A stretch of 64,000 nucleotides of DNA from Chryseobacterium polytrichastri (GCF_900142445.1 NZ_FRAV01000006.1:62001-126000); one strand, 5' to 3'. Positions 53,705 to 63,272 are shown, counted from the stretch's first letter. The notes: generated from the sequence alone by a model not told the origin. Numbers and translations are program-made.

Positions 53705-53767
53705 CTCAGTTTTTAAAATTAACTTACACTGAAAAAAACTATATTTATCTAAAAAAACGTAACTATT

Positions 53768-54430
53768 ATGTTCAACTTCTTAAAGAAAAAGAAAGCTAAA
53801 GTACATATTAATTCTGTTTCTATTCCTCATTTCGGATGGGATAAAGTAGAAGAAAATGAGTCTAGAATTATTTGGGTAAATCCTGAACAAAATGCTTTAA
53901 TTTCATTATATTTTTTTGACCTTCAGCCTGATCTACCTACCATAAAAGATACTAATCATCTGAGAGATTTTCATAGGAAATCTATTGCTGCATCAGGCGG
54001 TGGAATTATTGAAGTAAATACTTTCAAAGTACAAAATATCCCTAGTGTAAAAACTATTTTTAAAATTCCTCAAGCCGAAAGTGGAATGACTTATATTGCT
54101 TCCGTGACAATTCCTTTTAAAAACTGCAGTTTCGTGATCAAAGTACAAGCAGTTGAAGCGGGAACAACCGGAATTCGAGATACCGTTATTTTAAGTAAAT
54201 TATTAGAAAGCGAAGAAGTTTCTTTTGATAATGATGATCTTCAAAACTGGTTCGAAGATCCTTATGATCCTACTTTTAAAGAAGGAACTTTAATGAACAA
54301 ATCTGAGCAGGAAAAATATGATGCAGAATTCCCTCAGCATCCTTTGACTATTGCACGGATTTCAATTAGCAAAGCCATCCAGGAAGTCGTTTTCAAACCT
54401 GAAATAAAAGATCTTCCTGCTTTTAAATAA
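53768..54430 (+). CDS. Hypothetical soluble protein
   Basis: A 220-residue protein starting with a basic patch (MFNFLKKKKAKVHINS). It contains beta-rich parts (FGWDKVEENESRIIWVNPEQNALISLYFFD) and YDPTFKEGTLMNKSEQEKYDAEFPQHPL near the C-terminus. No signal, TM or known motif. Conserved-looking protein that I do not recognise beyond its style; its own terminator follows. Confidence 0.6.
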   Translation: MFNFLKKKKAKVHINSVSIPHFGWDKVEENESRIIWVNPEQNALISLYFFDLQPDLPTIKDTNHLRDFHRKSIAASGGGIIEVNTFKVQNIPSVKTIFKIPQAESGMTYIASVTIPFKNCSFVIKVQAVEAGTTGIRDTVILSKLLESEEVSFDNDDLQNWFEDPYDPTFKEGTLMNKSEQEKYDAEFPQHPLTIARISISKAIQEVVFKPEIKDLPAFK

Positions 54431-54524
54431 TTTTAAAGACCTATGAACTTCTCACTTATAAAGAGAGCCAAATATCATGTGTAAACAAGAACCGCTACAT
54501 ACGCTATAGAATAATATCATCAAC

Positions 54525-54548
54525 AAGCTTTTGAGTTTTCAAAGGCTT
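54525..54548 (+). terminator. Rho-independent terminator
   Basis: Stem AAGCTTTTGA / TCAAAGGCTT (one wobble), tight loop, then a run of eleven T after a C. About 95 bp after the 53768 gene. Confidence 0.82.
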
Positions 54549-54633
54549 TCTTTTTTTTTTAATGAATATATCCTGATTTTTTCATACTTTTATTTCAACA
54601 ATCTGTCAACACAAACAGGTGAAAATCTAACCC

Positions 54634-55080
54634 ATGAAAACAATCAAAAAGCTATTCCCTATATTTTTTATTTCTTTCCTTTTATTATCCTGCAATACCG
54701 TTTCTGAAAAGAATATAAGTGAAAACGAAAAACTGATTACCAATTATTTTGAGCTTTTCAACAAGCATCAATGGGAAAATTTATCCAATCTATATATTGA
54801 CAATGCTGAATTCAAAGATCCTTCATTAGGAACCGGAATTGTAAAACAGACCAAGAAAGATTTTGTGAAAAAATATTCAGAACTAAACCAACTTTTTCCT
54901 GATTTAAAAGATAAAATCATTCAGATTTATCCATCCGGAGAAAATAACATCATCGTAGAGTTTATTTCTACGGGATCAGGTCCTGGTAATTCAAAATTTG
55001 AGCTTCCCATTTGTACCATATTCACTATAGAGAATGGGAAAATTACCAAAGATTTTACGTATTATGACAATATTGAATAA
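54634..55080 (+). CDS. SnoaL/NTF2-like lipoprotein
   Basis: A 148-residue lipoprotein: signal with lipobox LLSC (Cys about 20), then an NTF2-like (SnoaL) fold with LITNYFELFNKHQWENLSNLYIDNAEFKDPSLG and the ending ICTIFTIENGKITKDFTYYDN. NTF2-like proteins bind or act on small ligands; the role here is unknown. It is 45 bp before an alpha/beta hydrolase gene and probably co-transcribed. Confidence 0.82.
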   Translation: MKTIKKLFPIFFISFLLLSCNTVSEKNISENEKLITNYFELFNKHQWENLSNLYIDNAEFKDPSLGTGIVKQTKKDFVKKYSELNQLFPDLKDKIIQIYPSGENNIIVEFISTGSGPGNSKFELPICTIFTIENGKITKDFTYYDNIE

Positions 55081-55125
55081 TTAAAAAATATCAAAAAAAC
55101 AATCTGAAATTTATCCCTAATTTTT

Positions 55126-55974
55126 ATGAACAGTATGCATACAAGAAAACTTGAACAGAATATAATCATCCTTTTGATGATCTTCACCATCAATCCAATT
55201 TTTGGACAAAAAAAAGAATTTCGGGATACAAAAGTTGATACACTTACTTTTTTAAACAATAGAAAAATATTAAACAGCTTAAACACCAATAAATTTCAAA
55301 AGAAAATATTCATAGATAATGACATTCAAATTCCTTACAGATTTTTAACGCCTAAAAATAATCTCGTAAACAAAAAATATCCGTTGGTTATTACATTTCA
55401 TAACTCTTCAAGAATTGGCAATGATAATGAAAATCAGCTTGAGCCCTTTGCTAAAATCTGGTTACGCGATGAAATTTATGAGAAATACCCTTGTTATGTT
55501 GTTGCACCACAATTCAATACACGATCCACAAATTATGAGATCAATGGAGAAGGTATTCAAGTTTCAAAACCATCCAACGAGGTTTTTGCTTTATTGAAAT
55601 TGATTACAAATCTTAAAAAAGAATATCCCAATATAGATACCAACAGAATCTATCTGATTGGTTATTCAATGGGAGGTTCCACAGCTCAAAATTTAATGAG
55701 TTTACAACCTAATACATTTGCTGCGATGGTTTCTGTTGCCTCCGTTCCGGATTTGTCGAATCTTAATGCAATTAAAGAAAAAAACATCTGGTTAATCCAC
55801 GGCAAAAATGATGATGAAAACCCATATATTGGCAGCGTAGAATTATTCAATAAACTTCCTTCCGACAAAAAATTGATTTTCACAACATTCACCAATCTTA
55901 ATCATAACAATATTGTGATTCCGTTTTTGATTACAGATGAAATTCCGAAATGGTTATTTGAAAAACGCAAATAA
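55126..55974 (+). CDS. Secreted alpha/beta hydrolase (esterase/PHB-depolymerase-like)
   Basis: A 282-residue exported protein with a hydrophobic signal (about 12-30, PIFGQ). The fold has YPLVITFHNSSRIGNDN, the nucleophile elbow IYLIGYSMGGSTAQNLMSLQP (Ser near 178), IWLIHGKNDDENPYIGS (acid) and NLNHNNIVIPF (His). Similar to the esterase D/PHB-depolymerase-like family acting on ester-linked substrates. Coupled to the upstream NTF2-like lipoprotein gene (45 bp). Confidence 0.8.
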   Translation: MNSMHTRKLEQNIIILLMIFTINPIFGQKKEFRDTKVDTLTFLNNRKILNSLNTNKFQKKIFIDNDIQIPYRFLTPKNNLVNKKYPLVITFHNSSRIGNDNENQLEPFAKIWLRDEIYEKYPCYVVAPQFNTRSTNYEINGEGIQVSKPSNEVFALLKLITNLKKEYPNIDTNRIYLIGYSMGGSTAQNLMSLQPNTFAAMVSVASVPDLSNLNAIKEKNIWLIHGKNDDENPYIGSVELFNKLPSDKKLIFTTFTNLNHNNIVIPFLITDEIPKWLFEKRK

Positions 55975-56246
55975 AAAATATTTTACTTATTACGATAATT
56001 TTGACGAAAAAAAACTGCATAAAAAGATAAGTAATGATTGATTACCAATTATTGGACTGTAAGTAAAATTGCATATCAACTAAGATTTGAATATCAGCCG
56101 TCAATTACTCAAATATTAATGGGTTGCTTCAGGAGATTGTTTTTCCTACCTTCGTTTTTAATAACAAAGGAAATTTATTACATCATAAAATGTAATATAA
56201 AAAAGCATTGAACTGTCTTATACAAAACCCCCATAACCAATTGATT

Positions 56247-57533
56247 ATGAAAACACTGATATCCTTTCTTGCTTTTTTTTATTCCGTACATACTTTTTCT
56301 CAAAATAATAACAATTATGAACAAAAATTAGACGAGTATTTCTTAGCTTTAACGGAAATTAAAAATTTCAATGGAAATGTAATTGTAGCAAAAAACGGGG
56401 CAAAAGTTCTCGACAAAACATATAATATTACTGGAGAAAATGATAGTTTAAAAATAAATCATAACAGTAAATTTATTATTGCATCAGTGTCTAAGATCTT
56501 TATACGTTACGGGATATTAAAACTTTTAGAACAGGGGAAAATAAATTTGTCAGACAAAATAACTAAATTCATTCCAGATTTTCCAAACGGCAATAAAATT
56601 TCGATCGAACAATTGATGGATCATAAATCTGGCCTGCCCAGAGAAATTAAAGATTATGAAAAGTACGATCATCTTAAGCTAGACAAAATCATAGAACTTG
56701 CAAAGCGAGAATCTTTAGAGTTTGAACCTGGTACTAAAACTTTATATTCTAACGTTGGATACTTCGTTTTACATTATATTATTGATAAAGTTTCTAATAA
56801 TGGATATTGGGATTTTATGCAGTATGAGATTATTAAAAAATATAAGCTGAATCATACCGGAGAGTTCAATAACACCCAATCTATTTCTGATTTTGCATAT
56901 GGCTTCTCAACTGAAAATGGCAAAATAGTTCCTGTTTCCCGAAATAGTATCAATAGATTTGAAACCGGAAATTATTTTTCTACCATTGATGATCTTTATC
57001 TCTTCAGTCAACAACTCCTTACAGGAAAATACATTAAAAAATCTCTAGCTCTTAAAATGTTTGGAGAAAAAGGCGTGTTGATACAGGCTGGAGGAAGACC
57101 AGGCTACAGAGCATATTATTATCAAAATATTACTTCTAAGATTACGTTTATCTTTGTATCAAATTATACTGATATTCCATTCCAGGAAGTTACTGGTGAT
57201 GTCATCAATATATTGGATGATAAGCCGTATGAAGTTCCAAAGAAAATTTATAAAAATGCCATTGCTCTTTCTCCTGAAGTTTTAAAAAGATATCTCGGGA
57301 AATTTGAATTGGAAGCAGACAAAACGCAAACCTTTACTGTTTCTTTAGAGAATGAGCAGTTAAGCATTACAGATAGTGACGGCGAAAAGACAAAGATCTA
57401 TCCGGAATCAGAATTTTCTTTTTTTGATAATCCTGAATCTAAAGACAGTTATAATTTCATTAATCATGATGGAAAGTATAATCTCGTTATTATTTCAACT
57501 GGGATTACATTGAAAACTATAAAAATTGAATAA
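56247..57533 (+). CDS. Secreted serine hydrolase, beta-lactamase (class C-like) fold
   Basis: About 428 residues from the ATG at 56247 (MKTLISFLAFFYSVHTFSQ, a signal peptide); a TTG 39 bp upstream is less likely. SxxK is FIIASVSKIFI near residue 80, and the second motif is YSNVGY, as in class C enzymes. The third motif is degenerate (AGGRPGYRAYY rather than KTG). A C-terminal beta domain of about 80 residues follows. Likely an esterase or peptidase of the PBP4*/EstB type rather than a beta-lactamase. Confidence 0.85.
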   Translation: MKTLISFLAFFYSVHTFSQNNNNYEQKLDEYFLALTEIKNFNGNVIVAKNGAKVLDKTYNITGENDSLKINHNSKFIIASVSKIFIRYGILKLLEQGKINLSDKITKFIPDFPNGNKISIEQLMDHKSGLPREIKDYEKYDHLKLDKIIELAKRESLEFEPGTKTLYSNVGYFVLHYIIDKVSNNGYWDFMQYEIIKKYKLNHTGEFNNTQSISDFAYGFSTENGKIVPVSRNSINRFETGNYFSTIDDLYLFSQQLLTGKYIKKSLALKMFGEKGVLIQAGGRPGYRAYYYQNITSKITFIFVSNYTDIPFQEVTGDVINILDDKPYEVPKKIYKNAIALSPEVLKRYLGKFELEADKTQTFTVSLENEQLSITDSDGEKTKIYPESEFSFFDNPESKDSYNFINHDGKYNLVIISTGITLKTIKIE

Positions 57534-57557
57534 TAAATACATCTATATTTTTAAATA

Positions 57558-57938
57558 ATGAATATAATTTCAAGACTAGAAAACGTAAAAAAACTTCAGG
57601 CAAAAAGATGGGAAAATGAAGATCACTGGGATGACATCAATGATCTTTTAGTTAAAGAATTAGATGAAATTTTACTCATCGAACCTGAAAATACAGCAGC
57701 TTTAATTAATATCGGCGCAGTCTATTCTGATATGGGAGAAAATGAAAAAGCCATAGAATATTTGAAGACCGCCCTCAACTTAGGTTCAGTAGATAAAAAC
57801 TTATACATCAACTTGGCCATTGTCATGGTTTACATGGAAATGCATCAGGAAGAGTATCACGAATACCTTGAAACGGCTGAAAATAAAATGGAAGATCCGT
57901 TGACTTTTAAAGCATATTTCGACCCTAACTCTCAGTAA
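57558..57938 (+). CDS. TPR-repeat protein
   Basis: A 126-residue cytoplasmic protein made of helical pairs, with one clear tetratricopeptide unit (TAALINIGAVYSDMGENEKAIEYLKTALNLGSVDKNLYINLAIVMVYM). The start ISRLENVKKLQAKRW is 24 bp after the serine-hydrolase stop, so both may be on one transcript. TPR domains mediate protein binding; the partner is unknown. Confidence 0.82.
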   Translation: MNIISRLENVKKLQAKRWENEDHWDDINDLLVKELDEILLIEPENTAALINIGAVYSDMGENEKAIEYLKTALNLGSVDKNLYINLAIVMVYMEMHQEEYHEYLETAENKMEDPLTFKAYFDPNSQ

Positions 57939-58001
57939 GAATTTATTTTAACTATTAAAAAAAATTACTTATTTTTATTTATAATTTAAATTCTAAAAAC
58001 C

Positions 58002-58202
58002 ATGTTACTAGCTATTTTATTACCCTTTTTATCCTTCATCGTTCGTGGAAAAGTCTTAACAGGAATTATCTGTTTAATTTTACAAATTACTTTAATTGGT
58101 TGGATTCCGGCTGCAGCCTGGGCAGTATTATCATTGAACAACGAAAGAGCAGAAGAGCGAAATGATAAATTGATTAAGGCCATGCGAAATAATCAGAGAT
58201 AA
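58002..58202 (+). CDS. YqaE/Pmp3-like small membrane protein
   Basis: 66 residues with two close TM helices (about 2-16 and 20-44): LLAILLPFLSFIVRGKVLTGIICLILQITLIGWIPAAAWAVL, then a charged tail. The layout matches the Pmp3/YqaE family of small hydrophobic proteins linked to membrane stress, but the match is partial, so I keep this tentative. It is followed after 4 bp by the 58207 gene. Confidence 0.6.
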   Translation: MLLAILLPFLSFIVRGKVLTGIICLILQITLIGWIPAAAWAVLSLNNERAEERNDKLIKAMRNNQR

Positions 58203-58206
58203 TTAA

Positions 58207-58506
58207 ATGCTCGATTTTTATTCCATAAAAGATCATCAGCCTACTCCCAGCTTTCCTGAAAAACTGGAATTGCAATTCGTTGGAGATCTTGATGATAAAA
58301 CATTCGGTAATTTACAAAATAAAAATATTATTGAAGAGAAATTTTACTATTATTCAGATTTCAGATGGAATACTGCAGAAATAAAAATGATCCACCAAAA
58401 TATTTTAAAACATCAATTACAAAAAGATATCGAAGTACAAAAGTTGATTAAAATATTAGAGGTAGCCGACAAAGAAAAAAGCGGGCTCATTGCCTATGGA
58501 GATTAA
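58207..58506 (+). CDS. Hypothetical protein
   Basis: A 99-residue soluble protein (MLDFYSIKDHQPTPSFPEKLELQFVGDLDDKTFG...) with Asp/Lys/Glu-rich helices at the C-terminus. Starts 4 bp after the small membrane-protein gene and is probably translated from the same transcript. No recognised domain. Confidence 0.6.
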   Translation: MLDFYSIKDHQPTPSFPEKLELQFVGDLDDKTFGNLQNKNIIEEKFYYYSDFRWNTAEIKMIHQNILKHQLQKDIEVQKLIKILEVADKEKSGLIAYGD

Positions 58507-58513
58507 ACGGAAT

Positions 58514-59911
58514 CTACTTTTTCACAGGCAAAATACTTTCTGGGACTTTCACAATCAAAACGATAACTGCAATCAAGCATATAATATTGGTGGCTAAAGC
58601 AATTTTGAAGGCTTTTTGATAATCTGAGACTAAAGGCTGTTGTCCTAAAAAATAATAGAACAGACTTCCAACGATGATAATTCCGATAATCGCCGCCGTC
58701 TGCTGCAATGTAATATATACACCTGAAGCATTTCCCATAAGATCTTTCGGAATTCCTGACAAGGCAATATTGGCTAAGGACGGGATTATACTTCCCACAC
58801 CTACTCCATGCATAAAGAGTAACAAATAGAGGATAGGAATTGAGGGAGTTTCTGTAAAAAAATATCCTTGAAGCATTAAAACAGTAATGATTAATATTAA
58901 TCCCAAGATCAAAACTTTTTTGCCATATCGTAAAATGAGTTTTGCAGAGAAAACAGATGCGAGAATAAAACCAAATCCCTGAAAAACAATAATTTCTCCG
59001 GAATCTAAAGGATTAATTTTCAATCCTTCCTGAAAGAAAATAGACAAGACATAGAAATAAGAATCCAACATAATAAAGAAAAAAGAAACGGCAAGAATTC
59101 CTATGTTGAAGTTTTTAAATGTAAATAATTTGAAATCAATCAAATAAGGTTTATTTTTCAATATTCTATTTTTTTGATTTTTAATAAAGTAAGCCAAAAG
59201 TATTACAGAAATCACCATCAAAACAATACTTTCAATACCAAAGCTTCCATGCTCTGAAATGGTTAATGCATACGTAAAGCAAAATAATCCTATCGCTAAT
59301 AAAGCAACGCCTAAAAAATCAAACCTTTCTGTAATCGTTATTTTAGATTCATCTAATAACTTAAAACCTAGAACAACAGCGAAAAGGCAAATAGGAATAT
59401 TAATAAAGAAAATCAACCTCCAAGCTTCATTGATGAATGTTAGAGATGAAAAATAGCCACCCAAAAATTGTCCTAAAATCGTTCCGATTCCAATCGTTAT
59501 TCCGTACCAGCTCATTGCTTTTGTACGTTCATGATGTTCGGGAAATAAAATCTGAATCATTGATAAAACCTGCGGCGACATCAAGGCTGCACTAAACCCT
59601 TGCATAAACCGAGAGATAATAAGAAATAAAGAATTCGTTGAGAATCCACAAGTGATGGAACTAATCATAAAAAGAATCAACCCTACAATAAACAATCGCT
59701 TTCTACCATAGAGATCTCCCAATCTTCCTCCAGTAATGAGAAAGGAAGCAAAACCGATAAGATAAGCAGCAATGATTAATTGCATTTGTCCGTTGGAAGC
59801 ATGAATATCCCGCTGAATAGACGGTATGGAAACATTAATAATAAAAATATCCATGATGCTCAGAAGCTGGGCGAAAAGGATAACGGTTAGTTTCAGATAA
59901 TTTGATCTCAT
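58514..59911 (-). CDS. MFS multidrug efflux transporter (DHA2-type)
   Basis: A 465-residue transporter with about 14 TM helices. Motif A is GGRLGDLYGRKRLFIVG near residue 62, and the second half begins with a similar arrangement. Resembles EmrB/QacA-type drug:H+ antiporters. It is preceded on the same strand by a TetR gene (41 bp gap), and half of an operator-like sequence (TTATCTATTT) lies just before its start. Likely an efflux pump controlled by that TetR. Confidence 0.9.
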   Translation of the reverse strand: MRSNYLKLTVILFAQLLSIMDIFIINVSIPSIQRDIHASNGQMQLIIAAYLIGFASFLITGGRLGDLYGRKRLFIVGLILFMISSITCGFSTNSLFLIISRFMQGFSAALMSPQVLSMIQILFPEHHERTKAMSWYGITIGIGTILGQFLGGYFSSLTFINEAWRLIFFINIPICLFAVVLGFKLLDESKITITERFDFLGVALLAIGLFCFTYALTISEHGSFGIESIVLMVISVILLAYFIKNQKNRILKNKPYLIDFKLFTFKNFNIGILAVSFFFIMLDSYFYVLSIFFQEGLKINPLDSGEIIVFQGFGFILASVFSAKLILRYGKKVLILGLILIITVLMLQGYFFTETPSIPILYLLLFMHGVGVGSIIPSLANIALSGIPKDLMGNASGVYITLQQTAAIIGIIIVGSLFYYFLGQQPLVSDYQKAFKIALATNIICLIAVIVLIVKVPESILPVKK

Positions 59912-59951
59912 TTTTATATAGAGTTATCTATTTATTTCGGAGTAAAAAAAA

Positions 59952-60512
59952 TTAGGAAACAATTTCCTGAATTATTTTTTTAGCATGGTCAAAGCCTTTT
60001 GTATTTTTATTAATTGTTGAAATCACCAATGCTCCTTCCAATACTATAAAAATGGTTTCCGTGACTTCATCAATATCGATAGATTCTTGTTCAGGCAATT
60101 CACGTACAATATCATTAATTAATGTTTTCTGTTTTTCTTTATGCTTCTTCACAAAATCGCTTATCGCAGGATTGCTCTCTCCCACTTCAGAAATGATCTT
60201 TATAAAATGGCAACCTGCAAAATTTGTAGAATCTTGAAGTTTTTTGCGGTAATCAACTAACGCCAACAATTTATCTTTTGCAGATGAAAGGTTTACAGCA
60301 TGCTCTTCGAATCCATTGAACCATTCCAATTCTTCCTTGATAAGATACGCCTGAAGAAGTTCATTTTTAGATGAGAAATGGTTGTACAAAGAACCAATTG
60401 CAATATCAGCTTCGGCAATAATCTGATTAATTCCGGTTGAATTAAAACCTTGCTTATAAAACAAATCTGAGGCAACTCTAATGATCCTTTCTTTAACTTT
60501 TTCAGTCTTCAT
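59952..60512 (-). CDS. TetR/AcrR-family transcriptional regulator
   Basis: 186 residues with a TetR HTH (about 5-50: KERIIRVASDLFYKQGFNSTGINQIIAEADIAIGSLYNHFSSKNELLQAYL) and a C-terminal ligand-binding helical domain with TNFAGCHFIKI. It is upstream of the MFS transporter gene on the same strand; an 11-bp dyad sits before its own start, so it probably represses both genes until a drug or metabolite binds. Confidence 0.92.
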   Translation of the reverse strand: MKTEKVKERIIRVASDLFYKQGFNSTGINQIIAEADIAIGSLYNHFSSKNELLQAYLIKEELEWFNGFEEHAVNLSSAKDKLLALVDYRKKLQDSTNFAGCHFIKIISEVGESNPAISDFVKKHKEKQKTLINDIVRELPEQESIDIDEVTETIFIVLEGALVISTINKNTKGFDHAKKIIQEIVS

Positions 60513-60537
60513 CTTAAATTTTTTACAAATCTACATT

Positions 60538-60563
60538 AAAAATAGATAAGTCTATCTATTTTT
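60538..60563. promoter_or_regulatory. Operator-like dyad of the TetR/MFS operon
   Basis: Perfect 11-bp arms AAAAATAGATA / TATCTATTTTT with a 4-bp centre, 26 bp upstream of the TetR start. Size and symmetry fit a TetR operator; a related half-site lies before the MFS gene (about 59921-59930). Confidence 0.65.
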
Positions 60564-60734
60564 ATATTTTAGAAAGAACTAATTAAGTCAAAGCCTTATT
60601 TATCAATATTTTAAATTGACATAGGGAATAATCAATCAACAAGAGAAAAATTAAAACAACCTTTATACCACCAACAGATTAAAATAAACAACGTAATTTT
60701 AGGGTCGTAAGAATGTATCCCATAAAATAACGAT

Positions 60735-61940
60735 ATGAATTTAAGAAAAACCATTCACCCAAAAGTAATTATAGGGCAAATTACAGGCTTTTTAATGATC
60801 TGTATATTACTAAATCTTTATAGCTGTAAGGCAACAAAAAAAGAAGCATCAACAGATATTAAAACTTTAATAGACAGCCTTGCCAAACCTCTCATGAGCG
60901 AAAATAAGATTCCCGGTATGAGTATCGCCATAACGGTAGATGGTAAACATTCTTTTTTCAATTATGGAATACTCTCTAAAGAAAGTAACCAACCCGTTAC
61001 TAATCAATCTTTATTTGAACTTGGTTCGATAAGTAAAACGTTTACCGTAACCTTGGCGAGCCTCTCCCAAATTAATGGCAAGCTGGATATGCAAGCTCCT
61101 GTAAGTAAATATTTACCTTATCTAAAAAACACAGTGTTTGATTCTGTAAAATTGTATTATTTAGGAACGCATATAGCAGGAGGACTTCCTTTGCAACTAC
61201 CGGATAATATTACCACTGATGAACAATTAATGAACTACTATAAAACTTGGATTCCCCTGTATGCTCCAAACACCAAAAGGGTATATTCAAATCCCAGTAT
61301 CGGCTTATTGGGAGTTATAGCCGGAAAAACAATGAATGAGCCTTTTACTAAAGCCATGACAGATCATGTTTTTTCAAAAATAGGAATGACCAACACTTTT
61401 TATGACGTTCCTCAAAATAAAATGGGTGATTATGCACAAGGTTATAATAAAGAAGATCAACCTGTAAGGCTAAACCCTGCTGTATTGGCTAATGAAGCTT
61501 ATGGTATAAAATCATGTACACAAGACATGCTGAAATTTGTAGATCGCAATATGGGAGTTGGTACTACAGATACTCCATTGTCTAAAGCTTTACAGGCAAC
61601 CCATACAGGCTATTTTACAACGGGATCAATGACACAGGATCTTATTTGGGAGCAATACAATTATCCGGCATCTCTATCTCAACTGCTTGAAGGAAATGCA
61701 GCTGAGATGGCATACAAAGCCAGTGATATCAAGCCATTAACCCCTCCTATGAAGCCACAGCCTAATGTGGTGATCAATAAAACAGGTTCAACAAATGGTT
61801 TTGCATCATACGTCATCTATATTCCATCAAAAAAGATTGGTATTGTGATACTGGCGAATAAAAATTATCCCATCAAGCCAAGAGTGGAAACCGCCTATAA
61901 AATTCTTTCATATCTGGATAATCCCAAAAACAAGCTTTAA
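60735..61940 (+). CDS. Class C beta-lactamase
   Basis: 401 residues with a hydrophobic N-terminus ending in a lipobox-like LYSC (Cys about 31), so it may be a lipoprotein. All three class C motifs are present: SxxK as ELGSISKTF (about 97), YSN as RVYSNPSIG (about 193), and KTG as VINKTGSTNGFASY (about 350). Length and the PSIGLLG and VILANKNYP segments fit class C enzymes rather than the two PBP-like paralogues in this window. Resistance spectrum cannot be predicted. No AmpR-type regulator is adjacent. Confidence 0.88.
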   Translation: MNLRKTIHPKVIIGQITGFLMICILLNLYSCKATKKEASTDIKTLIDSLAKPLMSENKIPGMSIAITVDGKHSFFNYGILSKESNQPVTNQSLFELGSISKTFTVTLASLSQINGKLDMQAPVSKYLPYLKNTVFDSVKLYYLGTHIAGGLPLQLPDNITTDEQLMNYYKTWIPLYAPNTKRVYSNPSIGLLGVIAGKTMNEPFTKAMTDHVFSKIGMTNTFYDVPQNKMGDYAQGYNKEDQPVRLNPAVLANEAYGIKSCTQDMLKFVDRNMGVGTTDTPLSKALQATHTGYFTTGSMTQDLIWEQYNYPASLSQLLEGNAAEMAYKASDIKPLTPPMKPQPNVVINKTGSTNGFASYVIYIPSKKIGIVILANKNYPIKPRVETAYKILSYLDNPKNKL

Positions 61941-61966
61941 TAAATTCATATTTTTTATCAATCAAC

Positions 61967-61992
61967 AAATGACAACTTAGCGGTTGTCATTT
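61967..61992 (+). terminator. Rho-independent terminator after the beta-lactamase gene
   Basis: Stem AAATGACAAC / GTTGTCATTT with a 6-nt loop, followed by TTCTT. Confidence 0.85.
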
Positions 61993-62053
61993 TTCTTATA
62001 AGAACAGTCTAATACAGACTTTATTACATTTTAGAAAATAGTATTTTTGTTAT

Positions 62054-62539
62054 ATGACATCCAACAAAAATATCCTACTCACCTCAGCTTGCTTACTATT
62101 ACTATTCTTTTATTCATGCCAACCAACCGAAAAACAAATACCAATAAAAAATATGAATACATCTAATCCTGTTATCTATTTTGAAATTCCGATGAATGAT
62201 CTGGAACGTGCCCAGAAATTTTATACATCCGTTTTCAATTTTAGTTTTGAAAAAGAAATCATTGATGAGTATGAAATGGCATTATTTCCCTTTGAAGAAA
62301 AAAATAGCGGAATCACAGGCGCTTTGGCAAAAGGTGATGTTTATAAACCCACTAAAGAAGGTGTAATCATTTATTTTAAAACAGAAAATATTGATCATAC
62401 TTTGCTGCAAGTGATACAAAACGGTGGGACCATTTTATATCCTAAAAAAATCAATGAAAAACTCGGTTTTGCTGTAGCCGAATTTGAAGATTCAGAAGGA
62501 AACAGGATTGCAATACATGCAACTCTTCCGACTCAATAA
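62054..62539 (+). CDS. VOC (glyoxalase/bleomycin-resistance-like) family protein with a lipoprotein signal
   Basis: 161 residues. From about residue 34 it is a standard small VOC protein (MNTSNPVIYFEIPMNDLERAQKFYTSVFNFSFEKE...), which is normally cytoplasmic. Upstream, in frame, is MTSNKNILLTSACLLLLFFYSCQPTEKQ, which reads as a lipoprotein signal with lipobox FYSC. Either the true start is the ATG at 62054 and the protein is a membrane-anchored VOC, or translation begins at the inner Met (62153). The spacing to the preceding terminator favours the longer form. Confidence 0.78.
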   Translation: MTSNKNILLTSACLLLLFFYSCQPTEKQIPIKNMNTSNPVIYFEIPMNDLERAQKFYTSVFNFSFEKEIIDEYEMALFPFEEKNSGITGALAKGDVYKPTKEGVIIYFKTENIDHTLLQVIQNGGTILYPKKINEKLGFAVAEFEDSEGNRIAIHATLPTQ

Positions 62540-62642
62540 AAATCCAACGTATAGCATATTATTTTTTTAATTGAAATGGATACATATTTTGTATCTTTAT
62601 TAGCCGTTATACCAGTTTTAACAACATAATTGGCAAAAATAT

Positions 62643-63272
62643 ATGCCAGAAGAACTTTATTTTATAAAGACCAATCCTACTATTGCGAAAATAAATTTGT
62701 ATAATAAGCTATGTCGTGAAGAAAAAAACATATTAGATTTCTTACCTGACGACAAACAAACGAGCCTGGAAATTATTAAAAATAAATTAACAGATTCTCT
62801 TGAAACCCTTACCAGAGAAGAATTGTTACCCATTTTTTCATGGTTTAACAATCAATATAAAGCAGATCGCGAAGAATTAAAAACTCAACTCTTTATTAAC
62901 GGGTTTGATTTTTTTTATGAAATTTTATCCGAGAATCATGTTAAAAATTTTCATCAAATACTTTCAGATTACGAAAAACATTCTAAACATCATTTAAATT
63001 ACGTTACCGACTCTCAAAAATTTAATCAGTTTCTGATCTACGGAATTTTTTATACAGATATGATAAAACGGGACGAGAAAAATATCCTCAGAGATTTTCT
63101 AAAATCAGATTATAAAGACCTTTATGCTTTTGCTGAAAGTCAGTTCAATGCAAATGAAGGAAATTTAGCCATTGAAGATGATGCTTCTACGATTTACACT
63201 TACTTCTCCGATTTATATGATATGACTAAATATTACAAAGGATCTATTATCAAACTTCATATCCCAAAATAA
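62643..63272 (+). CDS. Hypothetical soluble protein
   Basis: A 209-residue protein with no signal or TM, helical in character: MPEELYFIKTNPTIAKINLYNKLCREEKNILDFLPDDKQTSLEIIKNKL..., and AFAESQFNANEGNLAIEDDASTIYTYFSDLYDMTKYYKGSIIKL near the end. No recognised domain. Monocistronic between the VOC gene and a convergent reductase gene. Confidence 0.6.
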   Translation: MPEELYFIKTNPTIAKINLYNKLCREEKNILDFLPDDKQTSLEIIKNKLTDSLETLTREELLPIFSWFNNQYKADREELKTQLFINGFDFFYEILSENHVKNFHQILSDYEKHSKHHLNYVTDSQKFNQFLIYGIFYTDMIKRDEKNILRDFLKSDYKDLYAFAESQFNANEGNLAIEDDASTIYTYFSDLYDMTKYYKGSIIKLHIPK

